Positions 35,518-47,775 of a DNA stretch of 64,000 bases are shown here, in pieces. Origin of the DNA: Streptacidiphilus fuscans (GTDB lineage Bacteria; Actinomycetota; Actinomycetes; Streptomycetales; Streptomycetaceae); the NCBI RefSeq assembly GCF_015690355.1, contig NZ_JADPRT010000016.1, forward strand, positions 147,942 to 211,941. Direction: 5' to 3'. Position 1 is the stretch's first letter, and every line of letters begins with the position of its first letter. The position numbers and the translations under genes were made by a program. The notes under the pieces are model-generated. The model saw only the letters and a list, made by a program, of their open reading frames with translations. It was not told the DNA's origin and made no database searches.

Positions 35518-35693
35518 CGCGCCCCGCTCCTTTCGTCCTCGCCATCGTTCTGAGAGCTATGACGCTAAGGCTGCGAGCAGGTGACATCCATGTTTCGCGA
35601 TTAAGTCGGCGCAGTGCGCATAACTCGGCTTTCTGCGCATTCTGCTCAGTCCCGAAAGCCGTCGGGGAGCGGACCAGAGGCAGGCCGAAAACG

Positions 35694-35732
35694 CAGGTGG
35701 GGCCCGCGGCGAATCGCCGCGGGCCCCACCTG
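35694..35732 (-). terminator. Terminator of the glutamate dehydrogenase gene
   Basis: Perfect 18-bp GC-rich stem with a 3-base loop, ten bases past the dehydrogenase stop. Confidence 0.9.
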
Positions 35733-35741
35733 TTCACAGAC

Positions 35742-38700
35742 TCAGCGCATCGACCCGGTCCGCAGCAGCGTGCGGATGACCCGCATCGCGACGCTGAGGT
35801 TGGCCAGGTCGTACGACTCCGACGTCCTTATGTCGTCGAGCGTCGTACGGGCGCGGTTGACCAGCGTGGCGTTGGCCTCGGACCAGGCCTGGAAGCGCTG
35901 CTCCGGGGTCGCGCCGGGCTCGCCATGGGCCAGCAGGTCCGCGGTGAGGGTGGCGTGGGCCGCGAAGAGGTCCTCGCGGATCGCCGCGCGGGCCATCGAC
36001 TGCCACCGGTCCGTGCGCGGCAGTTCGACGATCCGGTCCAGCAGTTCGGCGATCTGCAGGCGCGAGCCGAGGTCGTAGTAGATCGCCGCGACGTCCAGGA
36101 CGTCGGCGCCGGTGCGGTCCGCCGTCTCGATGATGTCGAGCGTCGGAAAGGCCGAGGAGAGACCGGCGATCTTGATCGCCAGCTCCTCCGGGACGCCCGA
36201 CTCCAGCAGCTCGTCGCGCACCCGCTCGAACCACTCGCGGTCCGAACCCTGGAGCAGCTCGGGCAGCTTGCCCCAGACCAGGCGCACCCGCTCGCGGAAG
36301 ACGTCGATGGTCTCCTGGATGTCGAGCGGCTGACGCCGGTTGTTGAGCAGCCAGCGGGTGGCGCGCTCGACCAGGCGGCGGGTGTGCAGGCGCATCCGCG
36401 TCTGGACATCCGCCGGGACCTGGTTGTCCAGGGCCTCGATGGCCTGCCAGATGCCCTTCAGGTCGAAGATCGCGCGGGCCGCGGTGTGCGAACGGACGAT
36501 CTCCTCGAAGGTCGCGCCCGTCTCCTCACGGAGGCGGAAGGCGAAGGTCATGCCGCCGCGGTTGATGGTCTCGTTGACCACGACCGTGGTGATGATCTCC
36601 CGGCGCAGCGCGTGCGCGTCGATCTGGCTCTCGAACTCGTGCTGCAGCTGCGGCGGGAAGTAGCGGTGCAGCTTGCCGCGCAGGTACGGGTCGTCCGGCA
36701 GGTCGGAGGCCAGGATCTCGTCGGCCAGGGTGATCTTCTGGTAGGCGAGCAGGACCGCCAGCTCCGGCTGGGTCAGGCCGCGCCCGGCCGCCGCGCGCTC
36801 ACGGATCTGCGGGCCGGACGGCAGGAACTCCAGCTCCCGGTTGAGGTGGCCCTCGCTGGCGAGCTTGCGCATCAGGCGCTGGTGGACGTTGAGCATGCTC
36901 GGCGCCTGCGCCACCGCGTTGGCCAGGGCCACGTTCTGGGCGTAGTTGTTCGTCAGCACGTGCTCGCCGACCTCGTCGGTCATCTCGGCCAGCAGCGCGT
37001 TGCGCTGCTTGACCGTCATGTCACCGTCGTTGACGACCTGGTTGAGCAGGATCTTGATATTGACCTCGTGGTCCGAGGTGTCCACGCCCGCCGAGTTGTC
37101 GATGGCGTCGGTGTTGACCTTGCCGCCCTCGCCGTTGTTGCCCAGCGTCGCGAACTCGATGCGGCCGAGCTGGGTCGCGCCCAGGTTGCCGCCCTCGCCG
37201 AGGACCTTGACCCGCAGGTCGCCGCCGTTGACGCGGATGGCGTCGTTGGCCTTGTCGCCGACCTCGGCGTTGTTCTCGGCCCTGGCCTTGACGTAGGTGC
37301 CGATGCCGCCGTTCCACAGCAGGTCGACCGGGGCGAGCAGGATCGCCTTCATCAGCTCGGCCGGGGTCATCCGGGAGACGCCCGCCTCGATGCCCAGCGC
37401 CTGGCGCATCTGCGGGGTGATGTTGATCGACTTGGCCCGGCGCGAGAAGACGCCGCCACCGGCCGAGATCAGCTCGGCGTTGTAGTCCTCCCAGGAGCTG
37501 CGCGGCAGGTCGAACATCCGCTTGCGCTCGGAGAAGGAGGTCGCCGAGTCCGGGTTCGGGTCGATGAAGATGTGGCGGTGGTCGAACGCGGCCACCAGCC
37601 GGATGTGCTCGCTGAGCAGCATGCCGTTGCCGAACACGTCGCCGGACATGTCGCCGACGCCGACGACGGTGAAGTCCTCCGCCTGGGTGTCGTGGCCCAG
37701 CTCGCGGAAGTGGCGCTTGACCGACTCCCAGGCGCCGCGGGCGGTGATGCCCATGCCCTTGTGGTCGTAGCCGGCCGAACCGCCGGAGGCGAACGCGTCG
37801 CCCAGCCAGAAGCCGTACTCGCCCGCGACGCCGTTGGCGATGTCCGAGAAGGTCGCGGTGCCCTTGTCGGCGGCGACGACCAGGTAGGTGTCGTCGGCGT
37901 CGTGGCGGACCACGTCCTTGGGCGGGACGACCTCGCCCGCGACCAGGTTGTCGGTGATGTCGAGCAGACCGGAGATGAAGGTCTTGTAGGAGGAGATGCC
38001 CTCCTCCATCCAGGCCTGACGGTCGACGGTCGGGTCGGGAAGCTGCTTGGCGAAGAAGCCGCCCTTGGAACCGACCGGCACGATGACGGTGTTCTTCACC
38101 ATCTGCGCCTTGACCAGGCCGAGGACCTCGGTGCGGAAGTCCTCACGGCGGTCGGACCAGCGCAGACCGCCTCGGGCGACCTTGCCGAAGCGCAGGTGCA
38201 CACCCTCGACCTGCGGCGAGTAGACCCAGATCTCGAAAGCGGGCCGCGGGGCCGGCAGGTCCGGGATGGCCTGCGGGTCGAACTTCATCGACATGTAGGC
38301 GTGCGGCGCGCCGCTCTCGTCGCGCTGGAAGAAGTTGGTGCGCAGGGTGGCCTTGATCAGCGAGAGGAAGGAGCGCAGGATGCGGTCCTCGTCCAGGCTG
38401 ACGACCTGGTCCAGGGCGCCGGCCAGCTCCTCCAGGATGCCCTCGGTCAGCTCGGCCGCGCTGTGCGTGTGGGCCGGGGAGAGCCGGGCCTCGAAGAGGT
38501 TCACCAGCAGGCGGGTGACGTGGACGTTGTTGAGGAGCGCGTCCTCCATGTAGTCCTGCGAGAAGGCGACACCGGCCTGGCGCAGGTACTTGGCGTAGGA
38601 GCGCAGCACCATCGCCTGACGCCAGCTCAGACCGGCGCGCAGGACGAGGGAGTTGAAGCCGTCGTTCTCGGCCTTGCCGGTCCAGACGGCGGCGAAGGCC

Positions 38701-40631
38701 TCCTGGAACCGCTCGCGGCTCTCGTCGGTGATGGTGTCGGCGACCTCGGGACGCAGCCTCAGGCCGAAGTCGTAGACCCAGGCCAGCGTGCCGTCGGTGC
38801 GGCGCAGTTCGTACGGGTGCTCGTCGAGCACCTCGACGCCCAGGCGGGACAGGACCGGCAGCACCTCGGTCAGCGAGACCGAGCCGCCCTCCCAGTAGAT
38901 CTTGAAGCGGCGCTCGTCGCCCTCGGCGTCGACCGGCTGGTAGAGGTTGAGCCGGAAGTCGCCCGGACCGGTCAGCGACTCCAGCTGGCGCAGGTCGGCG
39001 ACGCCGGTGGCCGGGGTGAAGTCGGCGCGGTAGCCGTCGGGGAAGGCGTTGTTGTAGCGGCGCGCGGCCTCGGCGGCACGCTCCTCGCCGCACTCGCGGA
39101 CCAGCACCTCGTTGAAGCCGTCCGCCCAGGAGCGGGCGGTCTCGGCCAGCTTGGCCTCCAGCCGCTCGATGTCGGCGTCGGTCAGGTGCGGCAGCTCGCT
39201 GCCGGTGGGCACGCGGATGACGAAGTGGAGCCGGGCCAGGACCGACTCGGTGTTCCAGGCCGTGTAGTCGATGGCCGAGCCGCCGAGCTCCTGCATCAGC
39301 TGGTCCATCAGACGCAGCCGGACGCGGGTGGTGTACCGGTCACGCGGCAGGTAGACCAGCGCGGAGAAGTAGCGGCCGTACTCGTCCTGGCGCAGGAAGA
39401 GCCGGAGCTTGCGGCGCTCCTGCAGGTACAGCACCGAGTGGGCGATGGAGAGCAGTTCGGTGACCGGGGTCTGGAACAGCTCGTCGCGCGGGTAGGTCTC
39501 CAGGATCTGCAGCAGGTCGCGGCCGTCGTGGCTCTCGGGGCTGAAGCCCGACTCGGCCAGCACCTCCTTCACCTTGCGGCGGGCCACCGGGACCCGGTTG
39601 ACCGAGTCGGTGTAGGCGGCGGCGGACAGCAGACCGAGGAAGCGGCGCTCGCCGACCACGTTGCCCTCGGCGTCGAACTTCTTGACGCCGACGTAGTCGA
39701 GGTAGGACGGACGGTGCACGGTGGCGCGGCTGTTGGCCTTGGTCAGCACCAGCAGCTTCTTCTCGCGGGCCTTGGCGCGGGCCGGAGCGGTCAGGCGGCC
39801 GAAGGAGGAGGAGTCGCCGGCCTTCGGGTCGGAGCGCAGGATGCCGAGGCCGGTGCCGGCGACCGCGTGCAGCGCGTCCTCGCCGTCCGGGGTCTGCACC
39901 AGGTCGTACTCGCGGTAGCCGAGGAAGGTGAAGTGGTCGTCGGCCAGCCAGCGCAGCAGGTCCCAGGTCTCGGCGACCTCCTGCTCGCCCAGGCCGGCCG
40001 GCGGGGTCTGCTGGAGCTCGTCGGAGAGGCGCAGCGCGGACTCGCGCATCTTGCCCCAGTCCTCGACGACCTCGCGGACGTCGCCGAGGACGCGGCGCAG
40101 GTCGGTCTCGATGGCGTGCAGGTCGTCACGGTCGGTCTCACGGTCGATCTCGACGTGCATCCAGGACTCGACCAGCGCGTCGGCCGGGCGCTCGGCCGTT
40201 CCGCAGGCGTCGGCGTCGAGGACCTCGATCAGCTTGCCGGTGATGTCACGACGGACCAGCAGCTGCGGGTGGATCACGGTGTGGATGCCGCGGTCCTGGC
40301 GGGTCAGCTCCTGGGTGACCGAGTCGACCAGGAACGGCATGTCGTCGGTGACGATCTCGACCACGGTGTGACCGCAGGACCAGCTGTTCTCCTCGACGGT
40401 CGGGGTGTAGACCCGGACCTCGACGGCGCCCTGAGGGCGCTTGGCTGCCAGACGGTAGTGGGAGGCCGCCGCCCCGTAGACGTCGTTCGGGTCGCGGTCG
40501 AGCAGGTCCTCGGGGGCCGTGTGCAGGTAGTAGTGCTTCAGGTAGGAGGCAAGGGCGCCGTTGCCGAGCGCCTCTCCCTGAGCCGCCTTGCTGAGCAGTT
40601 CGGCCTTCGCTGCATCCAGCTGGGTCTGCAT
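35742..40631 (-). CDS. NAD-specific glutamate dehydrogenase, 180-kDa class
   Basis: Oxidises glutamate to 2-oxoglutarate and ammonia with NAD, a catabolic enzyme. 1629 aa, the normal size for the large class first described in Streptomyces clavuligerus. The N-terminal ~700 residues contain ACT-like regulatory segments (VEIVTDDMPFLVDSVTQELTRQDRGIHTVIHPQL). The catalytic part follows at ~750-1250: GGLRWSDRREDFRTEVLGLVKAQMVKNTVIVPVGSKGGF with the substrate-binding lysines, and the Rossmann part DLLWNGGIGTYVKARAEN... VKVLGEGGNLGATQLGR. A C-terminal helical domain completes the protein. ATG at 40631 with AGGAG upstream. The neighbouring P5C dehydrogenase produces its substrate. A 249-base gap between them leaves room for its own promoter. 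Confidence 0.95.
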   Translation of the reverse strand: MQTQLDAAKAELLSKAAQGEALGNGALASYLKHYYLHTAPEDLLDRDPNDVYGAAASHYRLAAKRPQGAVEVRVYTPTVEENSWSCGHTVVEIVTDDMPFLVDSVTQELTRQDRGIHTVIHPQLLVRRDITGKLIEVLDADACGTAERPADALVESWMHVEIDRETDRDDLHAIETDLRRVLGDVREVVEDWGKMRESALRLSDELQQTPPAGLGEQEVAETWDLLRWLADDHFTFLGYREYDLVQTPDGEDALHAVAGTGLGILRSDPKAGDSSSFGRLTAPARAKAREKKLLVLTKANSRATVHRPSYLDYVGVKKFDAEGNVVGERRFLGLLSAAAYTDSVNRVPVARRKVKEVLAESGFSPESHDGRDLLQILETYPRDELFQTPVTELLSIAHSVLYLQERRKLRLFLRQDEYGRYFSALVYLPRDRYTTRVRLRLMDQLMQELGGSAIDYTAWNTESVLARLHFVIRVPTGSELPHLTDADIERLEAKLAETARSWADGFNEVLVRECGEERAAEAARRYNNAFPDGYRADFTPATGVADLRQLESLTGPGDFRLNLYQPVDAEGDERRFKIYWEGGSVSLTEVLPVLSRLGVEVLDEHPYELRRTDGTLAWVYDFGLRLRPEVADTITDESRERFQEAFAAVWTGKAENDGFNSLVLRAGLSWRQAMVLRSYAKYLRQAGVAFSQDYMEDALLNNVHVTRLLVNLFEARLSPAHTHSAAELTEGILEELAGALDQVVSLDEDRILRSFLSLIKATLRTNFFQRDESGAPHAYMSMKFDPQAIPDLPAPRPAFEIWVYSPQVEGVHLRFGKVARGGLRWSDRREDFRTEVLGLVKAQMVKNTVIVPVGSKGGFFAKQLPDPTVDRQAWMEEGISSYKTFISGLLDITDNLVAGEVVPPKDVVRHDADDTYLVVAADKGTATFSDIANGVAGEYGFWLGDAFASGGSAGYDHKGMGITARGAWESVKRHFRELGHDTQAEDFTVVGVGDMSGDVFGNGMLLSEHIRLVAAFDHRHIFIDPNPDSATSFSERKRMFDLPRSSWEDYNAELISAGGGVFSRRAKSINITPQMRQALGIEAGVSRMTPAELMKAILLAPVDLLWNGGIGTYVKARAENNAEVGDKANDAIRVNGGDLRVKVLGEGGNLGATQLGRIEFATLGNNGEGGKVNTDAIDNSAGVDTSDHEVNIKILLNQVVNDGDMTVKQRNALLAEMTDEVGEHVLTNNYAQNVALANAVAQAPSMLNVHQRLMRKLASEGHLNRELEFLPSGPQIRERAAAGRGLTQPELAVLLAYQKITLADEILASDLPDDPYLRGKLHRYFPPQLQHEFESQIDAHALRREIITTVVVNETINRGGMTFAFRLREETGATFEEIVRSHTAARAIFDLKGIWQAIEALDNQVPADVQTRMRLHTRRLVERATRWLLNNRRQPLDIQETIDVFRERVRLVWGKLPELLQGSDREWFERVRDELLESGVPEELAIKIAGLSSAFPTLDIIETADRTGADVLDVAAIYYDLGSRLQIAELLDRIVELPRTDRWQSMARAAIREDLFAAHATLTADLLAHGEPGATPEQRFQAWSEANATLVNRARTTLDDIRTSESYDLANLSVAMRVIRTLLRTGSMR

Positions 40632-40880
40632 GACTATTTGGCTCCTGTCGCGCGCCGTTGCGTGACTCGGTGGGTGGCACGGTACGGATGGTGCGGTTTG
40701 TTCATGATCCACCGGGTCTGTCCCTATCTTCCCCCATCGGACGGGATGGTCGGGCAAGCCTTGGTGGTTCCGCTCGAGCCTAACTGGGGTAAGAGACACT
40801 GTCAGGGGCCGGATCGGTGCACTACGTCACGATCTTTGGTACTCGCTGTACGACTTGTCCAAGGTCAGAATCGCGAAGGT

Positions 40881-42554
40881 TCACCCCATGTGCGGATAGC
40901 GGTGATCGGTGGGCGGCACGAAGGTCTCCTTGACGGACCGGGTGGACGTCCAGCGGAGCAGGTTCTGCGCCGCGCCCGCCTTGTCGTTGGTGCCCGACGC
41001 CCTTCCTCCGCCGAAGGGCTGCTGGCCGACGACGGCTCCGGTCGGCTTGTCGTTGACGTAGAAGTTCCCGGCGGTGAACCGGAGTCGGGCGGTCGCGCGG
41101 GCGATCGCGGCCCGGTCCTGGGCGATCACCGAGCCGGTCAGCGCGTAGGGCGCGGCAGCGTCGACCAGGTCCATCGTCTGCTCCCAGCGCGAGTCCTCGT
41201 AGACGTGGACAGCGAGGATCGGCCCGAAGTACTCGGTCGCGAAGATCTCGTGGCGCGGGTCCGACGACGTGATCACGGTCGGGCTGACGAACCAGCCGAT
41301 GGCGTCGTCGTGGTGGCCGCCGACGACGACGTCGAGGCTGTGGTCGTCGCGGGCCCGGGTGATCGCACCGGCGTTCTTGGCGTAGGCGCGGTCGTCGATC
41401 AGCGCCCCCATGAAGTTGGACAGGTCGGACACATCGCCTGCTGTGAGGGACCGCACCTCGTCGAGCAGGTCGTCCTTGATCGCCCGCCAGACGCTCCGAG
41501 GCAGGTAGGCGCGGGAGGCGGCCGAGCACTTCTGCCCCTGGTACTCGAAGGCTCCCCGGACCAGTGCGGTCCGGAGCACGGCGAGGTCGGCGCTGGGGTG
41601 GGCGAGGACGAAGTCCTTGCCGCCGGTCTCGCCGACCAGCCGCGGGTAGGCGGCGTAGCCGGCGATGTTCCGGCCGACCTGCTGCCACAGCCGCTGGAAG
41701 GTCCCGGTCGAGCCGGTGAAGTGGATCCCCGCCAGCGCCCGGTGGGCCAGCGCCACCTCGGAGACCGCCTGGCCGTCTCCCGTCACCATGTTGATCACAC
41801 CGGGCGGCAGCCCCGCCGCCTCCAGCGCCCGCATCACGTACCAGGCGGAGAGCGTCTGCGTCGGCGAGGGCTTCCAGACCACGGTGTTACCCATCAGCGC
41901 GGGCGCGGTCGGCAGGTTGCCCGCGATCGCCGTGAAGTTGAACGGCGTGATCGCGCAGACGAAGCCCTCAAGCGGCCGGTGGTCCGCCCGGTTCCACACA
42001 CCGGGCGAGGAGACCGGCTGCTCGGCCAGCACCTGCCGGGCGAAGTGGACGTTCCAGCGCCAGAAGTCCACCAGCTCGCAGGGTGCGTCGATCTCGGCCT
42101 GCTGCGCCGTCTTCGACTGCCCCAGCATCGTCGCCGCGGCGACCGTCTCCCGCCACGGGCCGGCCAACAGGTCGGCGGCCTTGAGGAAGACCGCCGCCCG
42201 GTCGTCGAAGGAGAGCGCCCGCCAGGCGGGAGCCGCCTTCAACGCGGCGTCCACCGCCCGTCCGACGTCCTCTGTCGTCGCGTTGCCCAACACCCCCAGG
42301 CGCGCGGAGTGGTGGTGGGGCTGCACCACGTCGATCCGCTCGCCACCGCCAAGCCGCTGGTCCCCGCCGATCGTCATGGTCAGCGGGGTGTCCGTGGCCG
42401 CGGCGAGCTCGTCCAGCTTCGCCACCAGGCGGGCCCGCTCGGGGCTGCCCGGCGCGTAGCCGTGCACCGGCTCGTTCAGCGGCGCGGGGACCCGGGTGAT
42501 GCCGTCGAAGCCGGAATGGCCCGCAAGGGGGCTGTTTGCATACATATCTGACAT
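40881..42554 (-). CDS. pruA: 1-pyrroline-5-carboxylate dehydrogenase
   Basis: Second step of proline breakdown: oxidises glutamate semialdehyde/P5C to glutamate with NAD. 557 aa. Aldehyde dehydrogenase fold: NAD-binding PFNFTAIAGNLPTAPALMGN and FTGSTGTFQRLWQQVG, catalytic Glu in PRLVGETGGKDFVLAH, catalytic Cys in FEYQGQKCSAASRAYLP, C-terminal FYVNDKPTGAVVGQQPFGG. The ATG at 42554 (MSDMYANSP) is eight bases past the HAD-phosphatase stop; an internal ATG at 42545 is possible. No proline dehydrogenase gene lies in the window. Glutamate formed here can be used by the dehydrogenase encoded next on the same strand. Confidence 0.95.
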   Translation of the reverse strand: MSDMYANSPLAGHSGFDGITRVPAPLNEPVHGYAPGSPERARLVAKLDELAAATDTPLTMTIGGDQRLGGGERIDVVQPHHHSARLGVLGNATTEDVGRAVDAALKAAPAWRALSFDDRAAVFLKAADLLAGPWRETVAAATMLGQSKTAQQAEIDAPCELVDFWRWNVHFARQVLAEQPVSSPGVWNRADHRPLEGFVCAITPFNFTAIAGNLPTAPALMGNTVVWKPSPTQTLSAWYVMRALEAAGLPPGVINMVTGDGQAVSEVALAHRALAGIHFTGSTGTFQRLWQQVGRNIAGYAAYPRLVGETGGKDFVLAHPSADLAVLRTALVRGAFEYQGQKCSAASRAYLPRSVWRAIKDDLLDEVRSLTAGDVSDLSNFMGALIDDRAYAKNAGAITRARDDHSLDVVVGGHHDDAIGWFVSPTVITSSDPRHEIFATEYFGPILAVHVYEDSRWEQTMDLVDAAAPYALTGSVIAQDRAAIARATARLRFTAGNFYVNDKPTGAVVGQQPFGGGRASGTNDKAGAAQNLLRWTSTRSVKETFVPPTDHRYPHMG

Positions 42555-42561
42555 GCGGTCA

Positions 42562-43230
42562 TCATGCGCACAGCGCCTCCGCCCGAGCCACAGCCTCGGC
42601 CAGAGTGTCGGCGACCGGCACCCCCACGCGCGACAGCTCGCGCCGGGAACTCGCCCCGCCGGTGAACAGCACGGCCTTGATGCCGGCCTCGGCGGCGGCC
42701 GCAGCGTCGTCCGGAACGTCCCCGATGAGGACGGTCCGCGCCAGGTCCAGCGACGCCGACTCGGCAGCCAGCGCGGAGAGATGGCGGACCAGGTACTGCC
42801 CCTTGCCGGTAGTGCCGGACGTGCCGTCGCGGCCGTCCACCCGGCGGAAGTGGCCCTCGATCCCGAAGCTCCGCACCAGCGGCACGAGTTCGGTGTGCCC
42901 GTACATCGACAGCAGCGACTGCGACGGCCGGGCACGAAGTATCTCCAGCGCACCGGTGGCCAGCCCGCAGGCATCCCTGCGGGCCGTGTAGTGCTCGTGG
43001 AAGACCGCGTCCATCCGCTCCCACTCCGCCTGGGAGGGCATCCGGCCGAGCCGGTCGGCGTAGCACTCGATCACCGGGATCCGGTACCACTCCCGGTACT
43101 CGGCCACGCTCAACGGCGGCAACGCCTCGAGCTCCGCGAAGGCGGCGTTGCTCGCCCCGACGACGGCGTCGATGTCGTCGAAGAGGGTTCCGTTCCAGTC
43201 CCACACGATGTGTGCCTGCTGTGCGTGCAT
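42562..43230 (-). CDS. HAD-superfamily hydrolase (phosphatase-like)
   Basis: 222-aa haloacid-dehalogenase family protein. Motif I HIVWDWNGTLFDD with the nucleophile Asp and acid/base Asp (DWN), a helical cap, motif II in LLSMYGHTELV, motif III Lys in TTGKGQYLVRHL, and motif IV VLIGDVPDDAAAAAEAG. Shape is that of a Gph/phosphoglycolate-phosphatase subfamily enzyme; substrate unknown. ATG at 43230 with GGAG close by. Directly upstream of pruA with a 7-base gap, so likely co-transcribed. Confidence 0.88.
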   Translation of the reverse strand: MHAQQAHIVWDWNGTLFDDIDAVVGASNAAFAELEALPPLSVAEYREWYRIPVIECYADRLGRMPSQAEWERMDAVFHEHYTARRDACGLATGALEILRARPSQSLLSMYGHTELVPLVRSFGIEGHFRRVDGRDGTSGTTGKGQYLVRHLSALAAESASLDLARTVLIGDVPDDAAAAAEAGIKAVLFTGGASSRRELSRVGVPVADTLAEAVARAEALCA

Positions 43231-43285
43231 GCTCCGCACCGTATCTCCCCCCACTGACAGACGTCCGCTCCGGCCGCCCGACCGC

Positions 43286-43801
43286 TCAGGACAGCAGCCC
43301 CGGGATCTCCTGCGTCGCGTACCAGAGCAGCTCGTGGTCCTCGGCGCCGTCGACGGTGAACCGGGCGTCCTCGTCCCCTGTGTCCGCCGCCGCGAGCGCT
43401 GCGGCAGCGGCGGCGACGTCCTCGACCACCTCGGCATCGTCGTCGTCAGCGTGCACCGACGCGGCCTTCACCAACGCCAGCGGCTCGCCCAGCAGCACCG
43501 CGCCGAGGGCGGCCGCGTCCTCGTGCTCCGCCTGGACCTGCAGCGTCACGGTCGCGTCCGGCACGTCCGCGGCGACCACGACCCGACGCCGCGGCGCGCT
43601 GTCGTCCGCGGCCACCAGCCGCAGCGAGGCCTGCGCGGCGCGGACCAGCGCGGCGTACTCCAACTCCTCGATGTCGTCGCTGAGGTACCACTCGCGCAGC
43701 GCCGGGGTGACCGCGTAGGCCCGCAGCGGGGCGGGGGCGACGACGCCGTCGGCGTGCGCCTGCGCGAGTCCGTTCAGGGTGAGAGGCACGTACACGCGCA
43801 T
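43286..43801 (-). CDS. DUF6912 family protein
   Basis: 171-aa conserved actinobacterial protein of unknown function. Family start MRVYVPLTLNGLAQAHADG and the block AYAVTPALREWYLSDDIEELEYAALVRAAQASLRLL-like (here VTPALREWYLSDDIEELEY) are clear. The C-terminal half is acidic and Ala-rich, and ends in DHELLWYATQEIPGLL. No export signal. ATG at 43801 with GGAG eight bases upstream. 55 bases upstream of the HAD gene on the same strand, so it may head that small operon. Confidence 0.85.
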   Translation of the reverse strand: MRVYVPLTLNGLAQAHADGVVAPAPLRAYAVTPALREWYLSDDIEELEYAALVRAAQASLRLVAADDSAPRRRVVVAADVPDATVTLQVQAEHEDAAALGAVLLGEPLALVKAASVHADDDDAEVVEDVAAAAAALAAADTGDEDARFTVDGAEDHELLWYATQEIPGLLS

Positions 43802-44094
43802 CGCTGGCGCTCCGGATCCGGGAGGAGGAGAGAGATCTGAGGTCAGGATAAGCGGTCAACGGGACGCCGCGGCAGCGGTCGCGCAGCGTCACCGATCGAG
43901 TGGCTTTTGATCGCGTTCCGTGACCGGCCCTTAGCTCGACGCGCACCCGTCGTTGCAGGTCAGAGGGGGTAAATCACTCGGATAAGTGAATTTTCCCGAG
44001 GCCCTCTCGGGGTCGCGGGCCTGCTTGTCCCTGTCAGTACCCGGCACTAGCACTGGTCCCGAGTTCCCCGCCCGCCACGCCACGGAGGTGCCCC

Positions 44095-44562
44095 ATGACG
44101 ACCGCCACGCCCGCGACACCCCACCACGCGACGACCGCCGCCCCGACGGTCCGCCTCGGCAGGATCCACAGCCTGAGCGCGACCCGCGCGTCCCATGCGG
44201 CCGGCCGGCCCCCGGTCCCGGGGACCACCCCGCACCATCGCCTGGCGGCGGCGTACGCACAACGCCTGCTCGAAGTGGTCACAGGGCGCCGCCCGCTGGA
44301 GCAGCTGCTCGCCTTCGCGACGGAGGACGTCTACGACCGTGTCCGCACGCTGCGCGCGCTCGGCGCGCTCCGCGGCGAGGGCGCCGTCCCCGTCCTCCAG
44401 CGCGTCTTCGACTCCGCGCCGCGCAGAGACGCCCTCGAAGTCACCGCCCTGGTCCGCATCGGCGACCGCACCGAGACCCTCGCCTTCCGCCTCGAATGCC
44501 GCGCCCTCACCCGCAGCCAACTCGCCACCTGGCGCTTCACCGCCCTGGAGTCCCGGTGGTGA
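44095..44562 (+). CDS. Rv3235-family protein
   Basis: 155-aa protein of a small actinobacterial family usually found beside secA. An unstructured, Thr/Ala/Pro-rich N-terminus of ~45 residues is followed by a compact domain beginning HHRLAAAYAQRLLEVVTGRRPLEQLLAFATEDVYDRV and ending EVTALVRIGDRTETLAFRLECRALTRSQLATWRFTALE. GGAGGTG ribosome site before the ATG at 44095. Convergent with secA; function not known, though family linkage with SecA hints at a secretion-related role. Confidence 0.85.
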   Translation: MTTATPATPHHATTAAPTVRLGRIHSLSATRASHAAGRPPVPGTTPHHRLAAAYAQRLLEVVTGRRPLEQLLAFATEDVYDRVRTLRALGALRGEGAVPVLQRVFDSAPRRDALEVTALVRIGDRTETLAFRLECRALTRSQLATWRFTALESRW

Positions 44563-44630
44563 CCACCACCCGCACGCAGACAGGCAGTTGCAACAATCGC
44601 TTTGCTGCCGCAGGCAGTTGCAACACCAAA

Positions 44631-44730
44631 GGGCGCGAGGAACTGCGCGACAAGCCACCCACGCAGGTGGTTCGCCGAACGAGCAGGGCCATCCGCACCG
44701 GGTGGTTGCTCGCACAGTTCCTCGCGCCCC
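44631..44730. repeat. Dispersed inverted-repeat element, copy 2 (between convergent genes)
   Basis: A ~32-bp near-perfect stem: 44631-44661 pairs with 44700-44730 with a few mismatches, beginning gggcgcgaggaactg and ending cagttcctcgcgccc. The loop region holds ccgaacgagcagggccatccgcac, also found in copy 1 at 32384-32475. Just upstream are two copies of caggcagttgcaac (from about 44581 and 44612). Lies between the Rv3235-family gene (plus) and secA (minus); may terminate both. Confidence 0.8.
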
Positions 44731-44753
44731 TCAAAAGCAAGAGCGCCGTGCAA

Positions 44754-47528
<2,775 letters not shown>

Positions 47529-47775
47529 GTGGGCTGGCTCCTTGCCTGGGCGGACCGGGCGACTGGTTTCTGGCTCCTTGCTCGCGGGCGGATACACCCG
47601 CCGCGTGCCCATCGTATGCGAGGAGTCCATTCGGCCGGGAGGTCCGTCAGCACGCCGAAGGGTGTCGCCGGTGAGAGTGACATGAGTTTTATGGAAACAG
47701 CGGTAGAAAACGGACAGGTTACGGGCTTCCGAAAAATACGACGATCATCGCCGAGAGCTTGGGGATACTCCTGCA

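Noticed and set aside
33600..35600. Thiamine or SAM riboswitch for the ABC transporter
   Set aside because: The binding protein resembles NMT1/THI5 types, but no riboswitch core sequence was seen in the leader upstream of 35517.
35484..42551. A 2355-codon open frame on the plus strand
   Set aside because: It is the antisense shadow of the glutamate dehydrogenase and P5C dehydrogenase genes. High GC removes stop codons from the opposite frames, and the translated sequence is a Val/Arg/Gly-rich composition with no family likeness.
43802..44094. Possible small gene in the gap before the Rv3235-family gene
   Set aside because: No frame with a ribosome site and plausible composition; probably the promoters of two divergent genes.
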